DNA of 64,000 bases from JACMLD01 sp039919885 (GTDB lineage: Bacteria; Bacteroidota; Bacteroidia; Chitinophagales; Chitinophagaceae), in assembly GCA_039919885.1 (NCBI GenBank), contig JBDSEV010000025.1, positions 1-64,000 of the forward strand, given 5' to 3'. Both the position numbers and the translations under genes were made by a program. Shown piece after piece: positions 1-8,173 of this stretch. The notes below the pieces were generated by a model that ran no database searches, was not told the origin of the DNA, and saw only the letters and a list, made by a program, of their open reading frames with translations. Numbering within the stretch: position 1 is the stretch's first letter; every line of letters starts with the position of its first letter.

Positions 1-123
1 ATTCCAAAATTTATCCGCGATGGAATCTATAATCTGGTTGCAAAAAACCGTTATAAATGGTTCGGAAAAAAAGATGCATGCTGGATACCAACGCCTGCGT
101 TAAAAGCGAAGTTCCTGGATTAG
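1..123 (+). CDS. DCC-family thiol-disulfide oxidoreductase-like protein, C-terminal end (partial)
   Basis: Frame 1 is open from the window edge to a TAG at 121-123 and encodes 40 residues. The tail contains the pattern Y-x-x-V-A-x-N-R-Y-x-W-F-G-x-x-D-x-C, which I recognise as the C-terminal signature of the DCC (DUF393) family, small proteins named for an N-terminal DxxC motif and predicted to be thiol-disulfide oxidoreductases. The N-terminal part with that motif lies outside the window, so catalytic capacity cannot be judged. It converges on the E1 dehydrogenase gene, with a 78-base spacer that can fold. Confidence 0.7.
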   Translation: MPKFIRDGIYNLVAKNRYKWFGKKDACWIPTPALKAKFLD

Positions 124-128
124 CAACC

Positions 129-193
129 TGAGACGACAGGTGACACTCGTGAGAAATCCAGGCAAGCGCACTCATGTCTCACAAATCTGGATT
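129..193. repeat. interleaved inverted repeats between convergent genes
   Basis: TGAGAC at 129-134 or GTGAGA at 149-154 can pair with the GTCTCAC segment at 176-182, and AATCCAG at 155-161 is complementary to CTGGATT at 187-193. The second and third pairs interleave rather than nest, as in a pseudoknot or two alternative hairpins. There is no T-tract, so this is not a standard intrinsic terminator, although its place between two convergent genes would suit a termination role. Confidence 0.4.
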
Positions 194-201
194 GACGACT
201 A

Positions 202-2595
202 TCATTCCGCCATCATTTCACTAATCACTTCTACAATATCTTCTGCATTGGGTTTGCTGAAATAATCGCCATCGCTGGCATAGGCAGGACGATGATCCTT
301 TGCAGTAATAGTTCTTGGGGCAGTATCCAGCCAGCGATAACCACCCTGCTCTTCCATTACTTTATTAAACATGTAAGCAGCACCGCCTCCGGGCACATCT
401 TCATCTACAAAAACAATACGGCTTGTTTTTTTAAGTGACTCAATAATAAGATGGTTTGTATCAAAAGGTAATAAAGTTTGTACATCTATCACTTCACAAC
501 TAATACCAAGACTTTCCAGTGTTTGTACAGCATCATCAACAATGCGCAGCGTAGAACCATAAGAAACAATGGTAATATCCGTGCCTTTATGCAATACCTC
601 CGGTATACCCAGGGCCACCCTGAATTCGCCCAGGTTGGCAGGCAGTTTTTCTTTTAACCTGTACCCATTTAAACTTTCAATTACCAAACCGGGATCATTG
701 CCCTGCAATAAAGTATTGTACATACCGGCTGCCTGCACCATATTACGCGGTACGCATACATGCATGCCGCGCAAAGAATTAATGATCATACCCATCGGCG
801 AACCACTGTGCCAGATGCCCTCTAAACGATGTCCGCGGGTCCTTACAATTAATGGGGCAATCTGTCTGCCTGCCGTTCTGTAATGCATCGTGGCTACATC
901 ATCCGTTAAGGGCTGCAGCCCGTATACCAGGTAATCCAGGTATTGAATTTCTGCAATGGGCCTTAATCCGCGCAAAGCAAGTCCAATACCGCGGCCCATT
1001 ATACTAAGCTCCCGGATACCTGCATCGGATATACGCTGCTCTCCATGTTTGGCCTGCAGTCCTGCAAAACCCTGGTTAACATCCCCGATAAAACCAAGAT
1101 CTTCTCCAAAGGCAAGCACTTTGGGATTGGTAGTAAACAACTGGTCAAAATATTTATTTAATATTTCATAGCCATTTATCAGTGGTGCATCGTAATCGTA
1201 TACAGGTGGTACGCCAGCCACTTTTAATGTACTTTTTGCTCCTTCTGTGTACAGGTATGAACTGTATAAACTTTTATTTTCCTTTTTAAGATCATTGTAA
1301 TAATCTTTTATCCAGAATACAGCCTCCTCTTTACCCGACAGCACAATACACTGGTAAAGGGCCTTCATTACATCACGGCGGTTGGGTTCACGGTTACCAA
1401 GAAGCTCTTTAACTATTTTTTTTAATGCATCTGCGCGTTGCGGCAATGCATTTATAAGATTGTTGATTAAATCTTTTGCATGCATTACCTGTTTGCGTAT
1501 AGGCGCCTGGTATGCTTCCCACGCAATATTTCTTGCGCTGCGGACAGCGTCTTTTACAGCAGTTTCAATTTCATCCAGTTCTTCTTCAACAGCCAGTTGA
1601 TTTTCAATAAGCCATTGTTTCATTTTTTTAATGGCATCCCACTCACGTTCCCATTCCAGCCTTTCCGGAGATTTATATCTTTCGTGGCTGCCAGAGGTTG
1701 AATGTCCCTGTGGCTGGGTTACTTCTTCTACATGAAAAAGTGCAGGAGTATGCGTTTCGCGGGTCTTTTTTATACCAGCCTCAAACACCTCGCACATGCC
1801 GGCATAATCCCAGGCTTTTACACGGTAAATATCTATGCCATTGGTACCCTCTTTTTTTTGAAACCCTTTTAACGCCTCTGAAATAGAATTCTTGGTGGTT
1901 TGCAGTTTTTTTGGAACTGATATTCCATATCCATCATCCCATACAAAAATAGCCAGTGGCACCTGCAGCACACCCACGGCATTTACAACCTCCAGAAAAT
2001 GGCCTTCGCTGGTAGATGCATCCCCAATGGTACAAAAACAAACCTCGTTTCCGTTATTTGAAAGTTGCGGGAATTGCTTTAGTTCTTTAATATTTCTGAA
2101 TGCTTTGGATGCGTAAGCCAGTCCCAGGGCTTTGGGCATTTGTGCCGCTGTGGGGGCCATACCCGCGGCCAGGTTTTTTCTATTGACCAGGTCTGTAAAC
2201 TCGCCATCCCTGTCAACTATTTCTGTGGCAAAATGTGAGTTCATCTGCCTGCCGGCACTATGGGGATCATGACTGGTGTCCGGGTCAGCATATAGTTGGG
2301 CGAAAAATTCCTGTAGCGTAGCGGCGCCCGTGGCAAAGGCAAAAGTCTGATCGCGGTAATAACCGCTGTAAAAATCACCTGGTTTGAAAAATTTGGCCAT
2401 AGCAACCTGGGGCACCTCTTTTCCATCCCCAAATATGCCAAATTTGGCCTTGCCCGTCAGTACTTCCTTACGGCCTGTAAGGCTGGCTTCCCGACTTTCG
2501 CAGGCCTGGCGAAAATCTTTCAATACTTCTTCACGAAAGTGGTCGAAAGAAAGCTCTTCGCCAGCGGAGATTTCGTTAGTAGTGTTGTATTCCAT
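202..2595 (-). CDS. fused 2-oxoacid dehydrogenase E1 component, alpha and beta subunits in one chain
   Basis: This 797-residue protein joins both halves of a thiamine-diphosphate dependent E1 dehydrogenase (branched-chain 2-oxoacid or pyruvate type). The N-terminal half carries the TPP-binding segment GDASTSEGHFLE near residue 190 and the WDDGYGISVP stretch typical of alpha subunits. From about residue 490 the protein reads as a beta subunit (GEDLGFIGDVNQGF, then RTRGH and the transketolase C-terminal domain). E1 decarboxylates the 2-oxoacid and passes the acyl group to lipoyl E2; no E2 or E3 gene is in the window. Fusion of the subunits is common in Bacteroidota. The ATG at 2595 is the only good start and lies almost directly after a promoter-like box. 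Substrate specificity is not resolved. Confidence 0.88.
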   Translation of the reverse strand: MEYNTTNEISAGEELSFDHFREEVLKDFRQACESREASLTGRKEVLTGKAKFGIFGDGKEVPQVAMAKFFKPGDFYSGYYRDQTFAFATGAATLQEFFAQLYADPDTSHDPHSAGRQMNSHFATEIVDRDGEFTDLVNRKNLAAGMAPTAAQMPKALGLAYASKAFRNIKELKQFPQLSNNGNEVCFCTIGDASTSEGHFLEVVNAVGVLQVPLAIFVWDDGYGISVPKKLQTTKNSISEALKGFQKKEGTNGIDIYRVKAWDYAGMCEVFEAGIKKTRETHTPALFHVEEVTQPQGHSTSGSHERYKSPERLEWEREWDAIKKMKQWLIENQLAVEEELDEIETAVKDAVRSARNIAWEAYQAPIRKQVMHAKDLINNLINALPQRADALKKIVKELLGNREPNRRDVMKALYQCIVLSGKEEAVFWIKDYYNDLKKENKSLYSSYLYTEGAKSTLKVAGVPPVYDYDAPLINGYEILNKYFDQLFTTNPKVLAFGEDLGFIGDVNQGFAGLQAKHGEQRISDAGIRELSIMGRGIGLALRGLRPIAEIQYLDYLVYGLQPLTDDVATMHYRTAGRQIAPLIVRTRGHRLEGIWHSGSPMGMIINSLRGMHVCVPRNMVQAAGMYNTLLQGNDPGLVIESLNGYRLKEKLPANLGEFRVALGIPEVLHKGTDITIVSYGSTLRIVDDAVQTLESLGISCEVIDVQTLLPFDTNHLIIESLKKTSRIVFVDEDVPGGGAAYMFNKVMEEQGGYRWLDTAPRTITAKDHRPAYASDGDYFSKPNAEDIVEVISEMMAE

Positions 2596-2599
2596 TCGA

Positions 2600-2635
2600 C
2601 AAACGTACGGGTTTTTTTAAAGTGGTTAACAACAA
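2600..2635 (-). promoter_or_regulatory. candidate promoter for the E1 dehydrogenase gene
   Basis: On the minus strand TACGTTTG (2607-2600) matches the Bacteroidota -7 consensus TAnnTTTG, and TTGTTG (2635-2630) sits about 25-28 bases upstream at the expected -33 place. The predicted transcription start falls within a few bases of the ATG at 2595, so the transcript would be leaderless or nearly so. Confidence 0.45.
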
Positions 2636-2840
2636 TAAATTAACAAAATTATCATGGCAAAATGGCTTCAACTAAAGAAGATTTTAATGCGGTTTAAGTG
2701 TTATTGGTGTTTTGAGAAAATTGGAAGGCTACCAAAAAACTTTTAAGTACAGGAAACTACTTATTTGCCGGGTTACAGGCCGGTTTTGTTAATAAAAACG
2801 CAATGGTAAAATTATCCTATGACGGATAAAGCACAATATG

Positions 2841-2848
2841 TAAATTTG
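2841..2848 (+). promoter_or_regulatory. candidate -7 box for the DUF1573 pair
   Basis: TAAATTTG matches the Bacteroidota -7 consensus TAnnTTTG and ends 36 bases before the ATG at 2885. I could not find a convincing -33 TTG at the usual distance. The box lies inside the longer open frame that begins at 2819, which argues for the ATG at 2885 as true start. Confidence 0.35.
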
Positions 2849-2884
2849 GAAACCGTTTTATCATTTTTAAACCGAAATTTTATC

Positions 2885-3340
2885 ATGAAAACATTGTTAA
2901 CCCTTTTAGCTACAGCAGTTATGGTAAACCTGGCTATTGCGCAAGGCACACTTGCCACTGCAAAAACAGGCCCTGAACTGCTTGTTTTAAAAGAAACTTC
3001 TTTCGATTTTAGCAAAATACAACAGGGCCGCCCGGTTACACACGAATTTATCATTTCGAACCCCGCAAGTACAGATACTTTAAAAATTGAAGATGTTCGT
3101 GCCAGTTGCGGTTGTACCACTCCAGTGTGGAAACGTGACCCGGTGGCACCCAACAGCAGTACAAAAATCACCGTAGGTTATAATGCTTATAATGAAGGGC
3201 CATTTGAAAAAACAGTAACCATTACGTACAATGGCGGACAAAGCAAAGTTCTTACCATAAAAGGATCTGTGTATAAAGCACCTACCACAGCAGCTCCGGA
3301 AAACCAGGGTGTAGATCTATTAAAAAAATCAAACCAATAA
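2885..3340 (+). CDS. DUF1573 exported protein (first of a tandem pair)
   Basis: A 151-residue protein with an N-terminal signal peptide (MKTLLTLLATAVMVNLAIAQ, cleavage predicted after Ala-Gln) followed by one DUF1573 domain. The domain has the family features F-D-F-x-x-I-x-x-G-x-P-V-T-H-E-F and A-S-C-G-C-T-T-P, an immunoglobulin-like (ASH/MSP-type) fold by family knowledge. The frame is open upstream to 2819, but the ATG at 2885 gives the signal peptide directly and was chosen. The next gene, two bases after the stop, is a paralogue, so the pair is probably co-transcribed and arose by tandem duplication. The molecular role of DUF1573 proteins is not established; a periplasmic or surface binding or scaffold role is inferred. 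Confidence 0.85.
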   Translation: MKTLLTLLATAVMVNLAIAQGTLATAKTGPELLVLKETSFDFSKIQQGRPVTHEFIISNPASTDTLKIEDVRASCGCTTPVWKRDPVAPNSSTKITVGYNAYNEGPFEKTVTITYNGGQSKVLTIKGSVYKAPTTAAPENQGVDLLKKSNQ

Positions 3341-3342
3341 CA

Positions 3343-3801
3343 ATGAAAAAATTATTTCTCTCATTTGCTGTTCTAATGATAGCAGCAACTTCTTTTGCAC
3401 AAACAGCGGCTGCAACAACGCCGGCAACACCGGTAATAAAGGGTGAAGATCTTATTAAGTTTAAAGAAACCGTACACGATTTTGGAAAAATAAAACAAGG
3501 TGTGCCGGTTACTTATGATTTTGTTTTTAAGAATGTGAGTTCAAAGACTGTAGTAATTGAATCTGCCACTGCCAGCTGTGGTTGTACTACCCCGGTTAAG
3601 CCAGAGCAACCGATAGCAAAGGGAAAGTCAGATAAAATAAAAGCAGGGTTTAATGCAGCGTCACCCAGCCCTTTTGACAAAACTATTTATGTAAAAATAG
3701 CAGGTGCCGCACAGCCCATGGAAATAAAAATAAAAGGTGAAGTATTAAGTGCAGACGCCTATGCAAAATACGAAGCCGAAAAAAGTAAATCAGGCAAATA
3801 A
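3343..3801 (+). CDS. DUF1573 exported protein (second of a tandem pair)
   Basis: A 152-residue exported protein with a clear signal peptide (MKKLFLSFAVLMIAATSFAQ) and one DUF1573 domain carrying HDFGKIKQGVPVTYDF and ASCGCTTPV. It closely parallels the preceding gene in length, signal peptide and domain signature, which supports a tandem duplication. The C terminus is lysine-rich and charged (AKYEAEKSKSGK). Its start lies two bases after the preceding stop, so translation may be coupled. A good intrinsic terminator follows at once, marking the end of this two-gene unit. Function is unknown beyond the domain assignment. Confidence 0.85.
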   Translation: MKKLFLSFAVLMIAATSFAQTAAATTPATPVIKGEDLIKFKETVHDFGKIKQGVPVTYDFVFKNVSSKTVVIESATASCGCTTPVKPEQPIAKGKSDKIKAGFNAASPSPFDKTIYVKIAGAAQPMEIKIKGEVLSADAYAKYEAEKSKSGK

Positions 3802-3824
3802 ATTTTAAATTAGTTAATACTATA

Positions 3825-3854
3825 ACCGTCTCATTTTATGGGGCGGTTTTTTTT
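3825..3854 (+). terminator. intrinsic terminator of the DUF1573 pair
   Basis: An 8-base-pair stem (ACCGTCTC 3825-3832 with GGGGCGGT 3840-3847, two G-U pairs in RNA) encloses a 7-base A/T loop and is followed by a run of eight T. Confidence 0.75.
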
Positions 3855-3914
3855 ATACCTCATTCCCCTTCTCCACGGAGTATAGTAATGCATAACGCGG
3901 TGAGCCACCCCTAC

Positions 3915-3944
3915 AAAAAAAGGCTGTCCTTTTCAGAACAGCCT
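3915..3944 (-). terminator. intrinsic terminator of rpsL-rpsG
   Basis: AGGCTGT (3921-3927) pairs with ACAGCCT (3938-3944). Read on the minus strand the hairpin is followed by seven T (the A run 3915-3921). It sits 31 bases beyond the rpsG stop and implies the transcript ends without continuing into fusA. Confidence 0.75.
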
Positions 3945-3974
3945 GCTTATTATATTATAAAAAGATGATTGAGT

Positions 3975-4442
3975 TTATATTTTGAAATGCGCAAACGCCT
4001 TATTGGCTTCTGCCATACGGTGCGTATCTTCTTTCTTTTTGAAAGCACCACCTTCGCCTTTTGCAGCGGCTACAATTTCATTTGCTAATTTATCAGCCAT
4101 GCTGCGGCCGTTTCTTTCCCGGCTAAAGCGGATAAGCCATTTCATGCTCAGAGAAATTTTCCTGTCGGCACGTACTTCAGCAGGAATTTGGAAAGTTGCA
4201 CCACCAATTCTACGGCTGCGTACTTCTACAGAAGGCGTAACATTCGACAATGCCCTCTTCCAGATATCGTAGCCTTCTTCGCTGGTTTGTTTGCTAACCT
4301 TATCTATTGCATCGTAGAAAATAGTAAAGGCATCACTTTTTTTACCCTGCCACATAATGTTATTTACAAAACGGGTAACGTTTTTGTCATTATACTTAGC
4401 ATCGGGCGCCAGTGGTAATTTTTTGGCTTGTGCTTTCCTCAT
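3975..4442 (-). CDS. rpsG: 30S ribosomal protein S7
   Basis: This 155-residue protein matches bacterial S7, which nucleates assembly of the 16S rRNA 3' domain and lines the mRNA exit and tRNA E site. Recognisable segments are MRKAQAKK at the start, VTRFVNNIMWQGKKS, the EVRSRRIGGATFQIPAEV loop and the C-terminal helix ending in ANKAFAHFKI. It follows rpsL with a 55-base spacer on the same strand as in the classical str operon, but a terminator follows and fusA is absent from this side. Confidence 0.97.
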   Translation of the reverse strand: MRKAQAKKLPLAPDAKYNDKNVTRFVNNIMWQGKKSDAFTIFYDAIDKVSKQTSEEGYDIWKRALSNVTPSVEVRSRRIGGATFQIPAEVRADRKISLSMKWLIRFSRERNGRSMADKLANEIVAAAKGEGGAFKKKEDTHRMAEANKAFAHFKI

Positions 4443-4497
4443 TGTATCTAAAGTTTATATACCGCGTTATTACGCAGAAAATATTGGGATTACTTAA

Positions 4498-4881
4498 TTA
4501 TTTTTTACCGCCTTTGTCTTTCTTGGTACCATATTTAGAACGGCTCTTTTTACGGTCTTTTACACCCGCTGTATCAAGGCTGCCACGTACAATATGATAA
4601 CGAACACCTGGCAAATCTTTTACCCTTCCACCACGTATCAAAACAATTGAGTGCTCCTGCAGATTGTGTCCTTCTCCAGGTATGTAGGCAATTACTTCCA
4701 CTTTATTTGTCAACCTTACTTTTGCTACTTTACGTAGTGCAGAGTTCGGTTTTTTAGGTGTAGTTGTATATACACGGGTACATACTCCACGGCGTTGCGG
4801 ACATGCATCCAGTGCACGGGACTTGCTCTTAGCCCTGATAATTTGTCTTCCTTTACGTACTAACTGTTGAATTGTAGGCAT
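4498..4881 (-). CDS. rpsL: 30S ribosomal protein S12
   Basis: A 127-residue S12, the decoding-centre protein in which streptomycin-resistance substitutions occur in other bacteria. It contains the conserved PNSALRKVAKVRL and PGVRYHIVRG segments. The open frame extends nine codons upstream to 4908, but MPTIQQLVRKGR is the universal S12 N terminus, so the ATG at 4881 was chosen; the candidate promoter at 4906-4938 overlaps the longer version and supports this. It is the first gene of a two-gene unit with rpsG. Confidence 0.97.
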   Translation of the reverse strand: MPTIQQLVRKGRQIIRAKSKSRALDACPQRRGVCTRVYTTTPKKPNSALRKVAKVRLTNKVEVIAYIPGEGHNLQEHSIVLIRGGRVKDLPGVRYHIVRGSLDTAGVKDRKKSRSKYGTKKDKGGKK

Positions 4882-4905
4882 TCGTACCTTTTTTATTTGG
4901 GACGG

Positions 4906-4938
4906 CAAAGGTAGGGCTTAGCATGGAAAAAGTCAAAA
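4906..4938 (-). promoter_or_regulatory. candidate promoter for rpsL-rpsG
   Basis: On the minus strand TACCTTTG (4913-4906) is a perfect TAnnTTTG box and TTTTG (4938-4934) lies at the -33 distance. The predicted transcript leader is about 20 bases. Confidence 0.55.
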
Positions 4939-5029
4939 TTAAAAAGCAGAAAAAGAAAAAATATCCGTGCTTAATTTAAAATTGAAAAGACAAAAAGGCA
5001 AAATGTCTTAGCCAGGCAAAAAATAAACC

Positions 5030-6082
5030 CTAAATTTTATACAGCCACCCGTATATATCGGGCTCTTTCCCCTCTTTAATGGCGCTCATCCGGCGTTTAA
5101 CTTCCGGGCTGGCGGTCCATAAATCCACGTCAAAATTCATTACAAAGTCACGGTAACGCAACTCCTTAATAAAGGAAACAGTAGCCGCTGTACCCGTTCC
5201 AAACACTTCCTTCAGCTGGCCGGCCTGGTAGGCAGCTATGATTTCATTAATATCCAGCTTTCTTTCTTCTACCGTGTAGCCAAGTTCTTTGAGCAGTACA
5301 ATGGCACTGTTGCGTGTTACGCCATCCAGGATAGTACCCTGGTCAAGCCCTGGGGTAACCGCGGTATTGCCGATGATGAAAAACACGTTCATCGTGCCGA
5401 TTTCCTGCACATATTTGTGTTCTGCTGCGTCTGTCCACAAAACCTGGTCGTATCCCTTCTTTTTGGCTTCTGCGGTAGGCAGCATTACTGCGCCATAGTT
5501 GCCCGCATTTTTTGCAAAACCTACGCCACCTTCCACTGCGCGAACATATTGCTCCTCCACATAGATACGCATAGGAGCCGCGTAATAAGGCCCGGTAGGG
5601 CTCAGCAATATCAGAAACTTATACGTATCAGAAGGTTTTACGCCAATCACATCATCAGATGCAAACATAAATGGCCGTATGTAGAGTGCATGATCCTTTT
5701 TGGCAGGTACCCAGCTTTTATCCAGCTCAATTAATTTGCACAAGCCATCCATAAAAATCTCCTGCGGTATTGCCGGCATTTGCATGCGGTCGGCAGACAG
5801 GTTGAAGCGCCTGAAATTGTCAAGCGGACGAAAAATAGCAATATTGCCGTTTTCATCCTTGTAAGCTTTGATACCTTCAAAGATTGCTTGTCCATAATGG
5901 AGTGCTGCACAGGAAGGGCTGATCAGCAGCGGCTGGTAGGGTTTGATTTCTACATTTTTCCACTCCCCGTTCTCGTAATCGGCCTCCAGCATGTGGTCGG
6001 TAAAATATTTGCCGAAAGGAACATTGTCAAAAGGAATATCGTTGAGTTTGCTCGTTGCTGCTTTGGTAACGTGAATATCCAT
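5030..6082 (-). CDS. ilvE: branched-chain amino acid aminotransferase
   Basis: A fold-type IV PLP aminotransferase that interconverts leucine, isoleucine or valine with their 2-oxoacids using 2-oxoglutarate/glutamate. Supporting segments are ALHYGQAIFEGIKAY, the active-site region with YDQVLWTDAAEHKYVQEIGTMNVFF, LDGVTRNSAIVLLKELG and EVFGTGTAATVSF near the C terminus. The length, about 350 residues, fits the long bacterial/eukaryotic BCAT subgroup. The frame is open to a TTG at 6115, with ATGs at 6094 and 6082; I chose 6082 (MDIHVTKAA). A near-consensus -7 box (AATCTTTG on the minus strand, 6128-6121) lies upstream. Monocistronic by position. Confidence 0.93.
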   Translation of the reverse strand: MDIHVTKAATSKLNDIPFDNVPFGKYFTDHMLEADYENGEWKNVEIKPYQPLLISPSCAALHYGQAIFEGIKAYKDENGNIAIFRPLDNFRRFNLSADRMQMPAIPQEIFMDGLCKLIELDKSWVPAKKDHALYIRPFMFASDDVIGVKPSDTYKFLILLSPTGPYYAAPMRIYVEEQYVRAVEGGVGFAKNAGNYGAVMLPTAEAKKKGYDQVLWTDAAEHKYVQEIGTMNVFFIIGNTAVTPGLDQGTILDGVTRNSAIVLLKELGYTVEERKLDINEIIAAYQAGQLKEVFGTGTAATVSFIKELRYRDFVMNFDVDLWTASPEVKRRMSAIKEGKEPDIYGWLYKI

Positions 6083-6422
6083 GGTGCCCGTCATATTGCC
6101 GTAGATTTGCTGCAAAGAAACAAAGATTTACGCTGTACACAAAGAAAACTAACAACTGTTCAGTAAATTTCGTCCGTGTCGAAAGATTCGGCTTCCAGCC
6201 CAAAAAAAATAGCCGAAAGAATGCGTTTTTTAACCTGCCAATGAGTTGATCGCAATTTTTAACGGGTTTAATATTAAGAGTGCGAACACATTCGCGGGCA
6301 AACAATTTTTCATGAGGCAAAGGTTTGGAATTAATTTTTCCGTCCCTTTTCAACCTTTCTATAGTTGACAATTAATAAATAACTTGCCAGGCTTGTCGGG
6401 CAAATTTTAAATTTTGATTTTT
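6083..6422. other. intergenic region between divergent ilvE and unknown gene
   Basis: This 340-base stretch separates divergent genes. It holds a near-consensus minus-strand -7 box at 6121-6128 for ilvE and a TTGACA at 6364-6369 facing the plus-strand gene with no convincing partner box. I see no RNA gene or conserved open frame. Confidence 0.4.
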
Positions 6423-6941
6423 ATGGATTTAAACCATATTGAACTGCCACCTTCTTTACTAACTGATTTTTACAGAAAGTTGCTGGTGGAAAGTCCTGCC
6501 TCAAAACCCCCTGCGCCCGTACAGGAAAAGACCGCAACAAAAAAAGGGTTGCAATATTTAGGAAAAAACCAAAAGGGCATTTGCATACTGGTGGACTATG
6601 CTAAAGACGTGTACCTCCCCGATGAACAGTTAAATTTTCTTACTGCCATATTACAAGCCTGCCACCTAAACCTGGGTGACGTAGCCATCGTAAATCGTTC
6701 GCGCGAAAAAATTTCATTGGAGGAATTGAAAACACAACTGCCCTGCCACCAGTTGCTGGCTTTCGGTGTAAGTTCCGCAACGCTCGGATTGGGCGAATTA
6801 CCCATGTTTACTGTTCATCAGGCTGGTGATTGCACCATGGTGTTCTCCCCCGCAGCTGAACAACTCAACCAGGCCCATCCTGAAAGCAAGGTCTTGAAGA
6901 GTAAATTATGGAACTGCTTAAAACAACTATTTAACGTGTAA
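6423..6941 (+). CDS. conserved protein of unknown function
   Basis: A soluble 172-residue protein without signal peptide or membrane segment. I do not recognise a named domain. It has an N-terminal helix-like segment (LLTDFYRKLLV), a proline-rich linker (ASKPPAPVQ), then a globular part with alternating beta and helix (KGICILVDY, LGDVAIVNR, HQLLAFGVSS) and a final lysine-rich helix. The frame is also open from a TTG at 6414; the ATG at 6423 was preferred. It ends 34 bases before rdgB on the same strand, so the two are probably co-transcribed, which may hint at a role in nucleotide or replication housekeeping, but that is only inference. Confidence 0.7.
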   Translation: MDLNHIELPPSLLTDFYRKLLVESPASKPPAPVQEKTATKKGLQYLGKNQKGICILVDYAKDVYLPDEQLNFLTAILQACHLNLGDVAIVNRSREKISLEELKTQLPCHQLLAFGVSSATLGLGELPMFTVHQAGDCTMVFSPAAEQLNQAHPESKVLKSKLWNCLKQLFNV

Positions 6942-6975
6942 CCCCCCGGCATTCCATAAATGAAAGGCTACTGAT

Positions 6976-7557
6976 ATGAAATTAATTTTTGCAACCAACA
7001 ACCAGCATAAAGTAGAAGAAATGCAGGCAGCAATCGGACAGTCGTTTGAACTAAAGAGTTTAAAAGAAGCCGGTATTGACATTGATATCCCCGAACCGCA
7101 TGATACGCTTGAAGCAAACGCAGCTGCCAAATCGCACACCATTTATGATTTATACGGCAACAACTGTTTCAGCGAAGATACCGGCCTGGAAGTAGTTGCA
7201 TTAAACGGTGAACCGGGCGTAAAGAGCGCCCGGTATGCAGATGGGGATCGTGCATTTCAGAATAACATTGACAAGCTCCTTTCTAAACTTGCGGTTGCTG
7301 ACAACCGGACGGCGAGGTTCAGAACAGTGATATCACTAATCCTCGGCGGCAAAGCGTATTTGTTTGAGGGTATTTGCGATGGAACCATCGCAAAAAAGGC
7401 AGTAGGCAGCCAGGGTTTCGGTTACGATGCTGTGTTCATACCTGCCGGCAATACCCGTACTTTTGGTGAAATGGCACTGAAAGAAAAGGAGTTATACAGC
7501 CACCGCAAAAAGGCGGCCGACAAACTCGTTGTATTCTTGCAGCAAAACGGCATTTAA
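6976..7557 (+). CDS. rdgB: RdgB/HAM1 family non-canonical purine NTP pyrophosphatase
   Basis: A 193-residue member of the HAM1/Maf-like superfamily that hydrolyses dITP, ITP and XTP to monophosphates and pyrophosphate, keeping deaminated purines out of DNA and RNA. It begins with the family signature FATNNQHKVEEM, followed by FSEDTGLEVVALNGEPGVKSARYA and the C-terminal GFGYDAVFIP with H-R-K-K-A. Length is typical. It sits between an unknown gene and an ECF sigma gene; the spacing to the sigma gene is 36 bases and includes a candidate promoter. Confidence 0.95.
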   Translation: MKLIFATNNQHKVEEMQAAIGQSFELKSLKEAGIDIDIPEPHDTLEANAAAKSHTIYDLYGNNCFSEDTGLEVVALNGEPGVKSARYADGDRAFQNNIDKLLSKLAVADNRTARFRTVISLILGGKAYLFEGICDGTIAKKAVGSQGFGYDAVFIPAGNTRTFGEMALKEKELYSHRKKAADKLVVFLQQNGI

Positions 7558-7565
7558 CACCTGGT

Positions 7566-7573
7566 TAATTTTG
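7566..7573 (+). promoter_or_regulatory. candidate -7 box for the sigma/anti-sigma pair
   Basis: TAATTTTG matches TAnnTTTG, with a TTG at 7537-7539 somewhat far upstream (29 bases between box starts instead of about 26). If used, transcription begins about 15 bases before the sigma start codon. Confidence 0.35.
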
Positions 7574-7593
7574 TGCAATTAAAATAGCAGAAA

Positions 7594-8172
7594 TTGAATG
7601 AACTAAGCAACCATAACCTTACTGAGAACGACTTAATAAATGGATGCCTTGCCGGTGACAGTCGGGTGCAGGAATTGCTGTATCACCGTTTTGCCCCTAA
7701 AATGTACGCCGTTTGTCTGCGCTATGCCAACAACAGCGATGATGCGCAGGATCTGCTACAGGAAGGGTTTATTAAGGTGTACAGGAACCTGGCAAAGTTC
7801 AGGAAAGAAGGATCATTTGAAGGTTGGGTAAGGAGGGTTTTTGTGAATACGGCCATTGAGCACTACCGTAAAAAAGTAAACCTGATAACAGTTAGCGAGA
7901 AAGAAGAAACGACCATTGAAGATGGTGCGTGGAATGTGCTTGACCAACTGGCAGAAAAAGATATCATTCTTTTGGTACAGGCGTTGTCTCCAGGTTACCG
8001 TTCAGTTTTTAATATGTATGTGATTGAGGGTTATTCACACAAGGAAATTGGCGAAATACTGAATATTAACGAGGGAACAAGTAAATCGCAACTGGCAAGA
8101 GCAAAAGTTATATTGCAGAAAAAAGTCCAGGAATTCCTGGGCAGCAAACGTACATCCATAACCCGCACGTAA
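7594..8172 (+). CDS. ECF-type RNA polymerase sigma-70 factor
   Basis: A 192-residue extracytoplasmic-function sigma factor with region 2 (DDAQDLLQEGFIKVYRNLAKF, then FEGWVRRVFVNTAIEHYRKK) at about residues 20-95 and region 4 (LSPGYRSVFNMYVIEGYSHKEIGEIL followed by the helix-turn-helix NEGTSKSQLARAKVILQKKV) at about 125-180. It directs RNA polymerase to a dedicated promoter set. The start codon is TTG at 7594; no better ATG exists before region 2. The stop is one base before the next gene, a single-pass membrane protein, which is the usual layout of a sigma factor with its regulator. It is not next to a FecR/SusC set, so it is probably not a nutrient-uptake sigma factor. Confidence 0.93.
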   Translation: MNELSNHNLTENDLINGCLAGDSRVQELLYHRFAPKMYAVCLRYANNSDDAQDLLQEGFIKVYRNLAKFRKEGSFEGWVRRVFVNTAIEHYRKKVNLITVSEKEETTIEDGAWNVLDQLAEKDIILLVQALSPGYRSVFNMYVIEGYSHKEIGEILNINEGTSKSQLARAKVILQKKVQEFLGSKRTSITRT

Positions 8173-8173
8173 A

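Noticed and set aside
2819..2884. Upstream 22-codon extension of the first DUF1573 gene
   Set aside because: It would bury the signal peptide and contains the candidate -7 box, so the ATG at 2885 is preferred.
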